Source of the DNA: JBAYZQ01 sp041672385
GTDB taxonomy: Bacteria; Spirochaetota; Spirochaetia; Sphaerochaetales; Sphaerochaetaceae
Reading direction: 5' to 3'
NCBI GenBank assembly: GCA_041672385.1
Contig: JBAYZQ010000029.1
Coordinates: 1 to 17,286, forward strand
Length of the DNA: 17,286 nt
Numbering within the stretch: position 1 is the stretch's first letter; the number at the start of each line of letters is the position of its first letter. The position numbers were made by a program, and so were the translations under genes. This document shows, one piece after another, positions 14,707 to 17,286 of the stretch. The notes beneath the pieces were generated by a model. The model did no database searches. It was not told the DNA's origin and saw only the letters and a list, made by a program, of their open reading frames with translations.

Positions 14707-15557
14707 ATGAAGAGAAGTATCACCGTCGCTTTATTAGTTTTTTTTGTTTTAACAGCAATATTTTCTACAGAGAATAATTCTTTAATTAATAAGGAAAATG
14801 CTCCAATAAAATTCTTTGGAGAAGCAGAGTCAGGTTTTTTTGCAGTCACAGGACATACTATTCAAATAGGGACCTCAGGAACAAATTTCAATTATCTAAC
14901 TCAAGGTGGACAGGAAATTTTACTTCCTTTTCAGCGTTTTAATGTAGGTGCTACATTATTTGACAAACATAGAATTTCTTTTCTTTATCAACCACTGGAA
15001 ATAAACACAACAGTAAATTTTAGAGAGGCTGTAACTATTGATGGGGTTTTGCAGCAAATACTGTAATGGATTTAAAATATGGGTTTCCTTTTTATCGAGT
15101 AACCTATTCTTACGATTTGCTAGAAGATAAAAATAGAATATTAGCAGTTGGTGCTGCTTTGCAAATAAGAAATGCATCCATTGTTTTTAAAGCAGCTGAT
15201 GGCTCAAATATAACAGTTTCCCAAAACGTTGGACTTGTACCAGCCTTAAATATCTATTCTAGATGGGAGCTTCCTTCAGGAATAAATCTATCTTTGGATA
15301 TTACTGGATCATATGCTTCATCGGCATTGATAAATGGAGCTAGCTTTGATTTTGAAGGATCACTTTTGGATGCCTCCTTGCGGATGGGTTACCGTTTAAA
15401 AAATCAGATGGAGATATTTTCCAATTTAAGATTCTTAGGAGGAACCTCAAAAGGTATTAGTGAGTATCCTAATACAGCTTGGTCCCAATCAGTAGAACAA
15501 TACACTTCTAATAATCTTGGAACATTTTCAGCTACCTTAGGATTGACAATTAGATAA
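14707..15557 (+). pseudogene. Outer-membrane beta-barrel protein, split by a one-base frameshift
   Basis: The first frame runs from ATG 14707 (GGAGG upstream) to TAA at 15064-15066; the second continues from about 15050 to TAA at 15557. Adding one T to the GGGGTTTT run (15043-15050) joins them as TIDGVFAANTVMDLKYGFPF, which reads smoothly, so this is one gene of about 283 residues. It has an N-terminal signal peptide (KRSITVALLVFFVLTAIFS) and then alternating amphipathic strands. The C-terminal strand ends in aromatic/hydrophobic residues (TFSATLGLTIR), as in small beta-barrel outer-membrane proteins. The middle segment (YGFPFYRVTYSYDLLEDKN) resembles Treponema outer-membrane hypothetical proteins, by memory only. 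It could be a true pseudogene, phase-off, or a sequencing error. Confidence 0.75.
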
Positions 15558-15645
15558 TTTTATCCAAAAACTCCCCATAATGTGGATTTTATAGGGATAA
15601 ATGAAAATATTTTAATAATTAACTTTTTAAGTTAAAGAAAAGGGC
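15558..15645. other. Short AT-rich gap with weak hairpins
   Basis: TTTATCC near 15559 and GGATAAA near 15595 can pair over a long loop, AAAATATTTT (15604-15613) is a palindrome, and TTAACTT/AAGTTAA (15619-15635) forms a 7-bp hairpin with a 3-base loop. One of these may end the transcript of the outer-membrane protein gene, but none is a strong intrinsic terminator. Confidence 0.3.
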
Positions 15646-15674
15646 TAGACATAACAAACCTTTTTTTTTATTAT
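15646..15674 (+). promoter_or_regulatory. Sigma-70 promoter of tRNA-Gln and probably rplY-pth-tilS
   Basis: TAGACA (15646-15651) and TATTAT (15669-15674) are 17 bases apart, five of six consensus bases in each. The tRNA begins 10 bases after the -10 box, as for tRNA-Leu. No terminator separates the tRNA from rplY, so readthrough into the translation genes is likely. Confidence 0.65.
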
Positions 15675-15684
15675 ATGTTGACTT

Positions 15685-15756
15685 TGGGATGTAGCCAAGA
15701 GGTTAAGGCTCCGGTTTTTGGTGTCGGCATCGTAGGTTCGAATCCTGCCATCCCAG
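15685..15756 (+). tRNA. tRNA-Gln (anticodon UUG)
   Basis: This is a 72-base tRNA. The acceptor stem TGGGATG pairs with CATCCCA, giving the U1-A72 pair typical of bacterial tRNA-Gln, and the discriminator is G. The anticodon stem CCGGT/GTCGG encloses loop TTTTGGT with anticodon TTG. The T arm is GTAGG-TTCGAAT-CCTGC. The 3' CCA is not encoded. It lies 51 bases before the rplY start and has a promoter in front, so it probably heads a mixed tRNA-mRNA transcript. Confidence 0.96.
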
Positions 15757-15807
15757 TTTGCAATGGTAATTGAAATATCAAATTTCAATGAGAGTAGGAG
15801 GAATGTT

Positions 15808-16089
15808 GTGGTTGAATTGAAAGCAATTCTAAGAACAGAAGATTTCGGTAGTGCAGGTTCAAGACGTTTATTAAAGCAGGGGAAAATGCCTGCAGTAGTT
15901 TATGGTAAAAGTGAACCAAGGCATATAATAGTGAATGACAAAGATTTTTGCCTCTTACTAAGAAAAAGCCTGCGTGGAGATAAATTGGTTCTTATTCTTG
16001 ATGGGAAAGAAATCAATTGTATTTTAAAGGATTATCAAGATGATTACTTGACAGGTGTTGTAAAACACGCTGATTTCCTTGAAGTATAG
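15808..16089 (+). CDS. rplY: 50S ribosomal protein L25 (single-domain form)
   Basis: This is a 93-residue 5S-rRNA-binding protein of the large subunit, the size of the E. coli RplY form without the CTC C-terminal domain. The N-terminus LKAILRTEDFGSAGSRRLLK followed by GKMPAVVYG is the family signature. I place the start at GTG 15808 because AGGAGG (15796-15801) stands 6 bases before it and the L25 homology begins there. The ATG at 15763 would add 15 non-conserved residues and translate through this ribosome site. The ATG at 15803 is out of frame. It sits between tRNA-Gln and pth, 9 bases from the latter. Confidence 0.88.
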   Translation: MVELKAILRTEDFGSAGSRRLLKQGKMPAVVYGKSEPRHIIVNDKDFCLLLRKSLRGDKLVLILDGKEINCILKDYQDDYLTGVVKHADFLEV

Positions 16090-16098
16090 AAGATTATT

Positions 16099-16677
16099 AT
16101 GTTACTGATAGGACTTGGAAATCCAGGACCTGAATATGAAAAGACACTTCATAATGTAGGTTTTGAAGTGACAAAAAAGATGGCGGCGTTTTTAGAAATA
16201 ACCTTTCGAAAACGCTGTTTTCGTTTATATAGACAGGCTCAAAAAAAAGAGAAAAATAATTATATAAAAATAATTCAACCCCTTACTTACATGAACAATA
16301 GTGGGTTAATTTTCAAAGAAACTTCCCTTTTTGTTCTTTCTAGAACTGAAAAAGAAGTTGTAATAGTTTGTGATAATATGGATTTAGACCCTGGAATGAT
16401 TCGAATTAAAAGAAGGGGAAAACCAAGTACTCATAAAGGATTACGTTCTATTGAAAGTGAAATAGGAGATTTGGATTATATTATCGTATATGTAGGAATA
16501 GGTCGCCCTTTAGCAGGGGTAACTGTCGTGGACCATGTACTGTCTAAGACAACTAATGAAAACAAAGAACTCATAAAAATGGGAGAACAAAAAGCTTTTC
16601 AAGCTGTTTTAGATTTATATCAAGGGAAAACTCTTGAGGAGGTTCAGTTTGAATTCAATGGAAAAAAGAAAAACTGA
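16099..16677 (+). CDS. pth: Peptidyl-tRNA hydrolase
   Basis: This is a 192-residue enzyme that recycles peptidyl-tRNA released from stalled ribosomes. It opens with LIGLGNPGPEY (Asn8), the catalytic His18 is in LHNVGF, Asn66 is in TYMNNSG, and Asp92 is in CDNMDLDPG. These correspond to Asn10, His20, Asn68 and Asp93 of the E. coli enzyme. The usual GGHNGL motif reads STHKGL here: His112 is kept, but Lys113 replaces the conserved Asn and the two glycines are lost. The usual Arg before the catalytic His is Leu17. Length is normal. The ATG at 16099 has only a weak AGAAGA ribosome site, so translation may depend on coupling to rplY. The gene overlaps the start of tilS. Confidence 0.9.
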   Translation: MLLIGLGNPGPEYEKTLHNVGFEVTKKMAAFLEITFRKRCFRLYRQAQKKEKNNYIKIIQPLTYMNNSGLIFKETSLFVLSRTEKEVVIVCDNMDLDPGMIRIKRRGKPSTHKGLRSIESEIGDLDYIIVYVGIGRPLAGVTVVDHVLSKTTNENKELIKMGEQKAFQAVLDLYQGKTLEEVQFEFNGKKKN

Positions 16678-17286
16678 AACTGAGAAAAAATTACTTGATG
16701 GAGTTTTAAAGTTTTTCAAAGAAAATGAAATTGATACAAAAGCCTCAAAGTTTGTGGTTGGATTTTCAGGTGGTGCTGACTCACTTTGTTTACTCTACCT
16801 AATGAAAACCCTATTTCCCTCTTCTCAAATTACTGCAGTTTATGTTAATCATAAAATAAGACCTAATGAAGAACTTGAAAAGGAAATCCAATTAAATAAA
16901 AATAATTGCAATAGAATTGGTGTTCCTTTAACTGTTCTTGAGATTGAAGATGGCCAAGTGTTTAAACTTAATAAGAAAGAAAACTTGGGAGAAGAAGCTG
17001 CATGCAGAATTCTAAGATATAAAAAGTTGGAAAATTTTTGTGAAGAACAAGGATTTGATTATATTCTTACTGCACATAATAGAACGGACCAATTGGAAAC
17101 AGTAGCAATGCGCCTTATTAAGGGAAGTTCTATTGTTAGCCTAAGAGGAATTTACCCTGTTAGAGGGAAAATAATAAGACCTGTCTTAGAGCTTGAAAGA
17201 CAAGATTTTGAAAAATGTTTAAAAGAAAGTGGGTTTACCTGGTCTGAGGACAGTACAAACACAAATAACAAGTATCTAAGAAATTA
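16649..17286 (+). CDS. tilS: tRNA(Ile)-lysidine synthase, 3' end cut by window edge
   Basis: The visible part (about 212 residues) is the N-terminal PP-loop ATPase domain that converts C34 of tRNA-Ile(CAU) to lysidine so that it reads AUA. The ATP-binding loop is FSGGADS (residues 39-45). AVYVNHKIRP, the EEAACRILRY stretch and LTAHNRTDQLETVAMRLIKG are family signatures. Two starts are possible. TTG 16649 lies 6 bases after GAGGAGG (16636-16642), while ATG 16658 lies 15 bases after it; I prefer TTG, with moderate certainty. Either way the gene overlaps the end of pth by 20-29 bases, so the two are translationally coupled. The frame stays open to the window end. Confidence 0.92.
   Translation, partial: MNSMEKRKTETEKKLLDGVLKFFKENEIDTKASKFVVGFSGGADSLCLLYLMKTLFPSSQITAVYVNHKIRPNEELEKEIQLNKNNCNRIGVPLTVLEIEDGQVFKLNKKENLGEEAACRILRYKKLENFCEEQGFDYILTAHNRTDQLETVAMRLIKGSSIVSLRGIYPVRGKIIRPVLELERQDFEKCLKESGFTWSEDSTNTNNKYLRN

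Noticed and set aside
15634..15668. Terminator built from AAAGAAAAGG and the following CC plus T-run
   Set aside because: The T's are used up in the stem and the loop holds the -35 box of the tRNA-Gln promoter; promoter is the better reading.
15763..15807. ATG 15763 as the start of L25
   Set aside because: It would read through the AGGAGG ribosome site, and the extra residues do not match the L25 N-terminus; GTG 15808 fits spacing and family length.

Overview
The window is AT-rich bacterial DNA that looks like a host-associated or plant-fibre-degrading spirochaete of the Treponema type. This is inference, not a database match. The clues are a 23-residue BspA/TpLRR-type leucine-rich-repeat lipoprotein, lipoproteins with relaxed lipoboxes, a Treponema-like outer-membrane beta-barrel protein, a Gram-negative envelope, two tRNAs without encoded CCA, and a tRNA-Gln/L25/Pth/TilS cluster.

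Layout. (a) 1-5127 (+): the end of a carbohydrate ABC transporter operon. It holds a solute-binding protein cut by the window edge, an intercistronic hairpin, two MalF/MalG-type permeases, and a GH9 cellulase-family lipoprotein tightly coupled to the second permease. No ATPase is present. The set reads as hydrolysis of a beta-glucan at the cell surface and import of the oligosaccharides. (b) 5128-5732: AT-rich sequence with no intact gene. It holds a broken short gene, a 16-bp direct repeat and a further possible coding scrap. (c) 5733-6999 (-): the leucine-rich-repeat surface lipoprotein. Its promoter, ribosome site and ATG are put out of frame with the body of the gene by one extra A in an A7 tract. 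(d) 7173-7330 (-): tRNA-Leu(UAA) with its own promoter and terminator. (e) 7362-10669 (-): a small membrane coiled-coil protein of unknown function with its own promoter, then (upstream in DNA order) a pair of fold-type II PLP enzymes. One is threonine synthase; the other is an unassigned 489-residue enzyme.

(f) 10927-14600 (+): a compact operon of a Cof-type HAD phosphatase, dihydrolipoyl dehydrogenase, a SMUG1-type uracil-DNA glycosylase and IspE, with overlapping or nearly touching genes. (g) 14707-15557 (+): an outer-membrane beta-barrel gene split in two by one missing base in a GGGGTTTT run. (h) 15646-17286 (+): tRNA-Gln(UUG) with its promoter, then rplY (start corrected to GTG 15808), pth, and tilS running off the window edge. 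These all serve translation.

The most notable points are the homopolymer frameshifts, which hit two surface-protein genes and one gene relic but no housekeeping gene. The eukaryote-like SMUG1 glycosylase, the uncharacterised PLP enzyme next to threonine synthase, and a peptidyl-tRNA hydrolase with Lys where Asn is usual also deserve a look. I see no CRISPR array, no intact insertion sequence and no obvious phage module.
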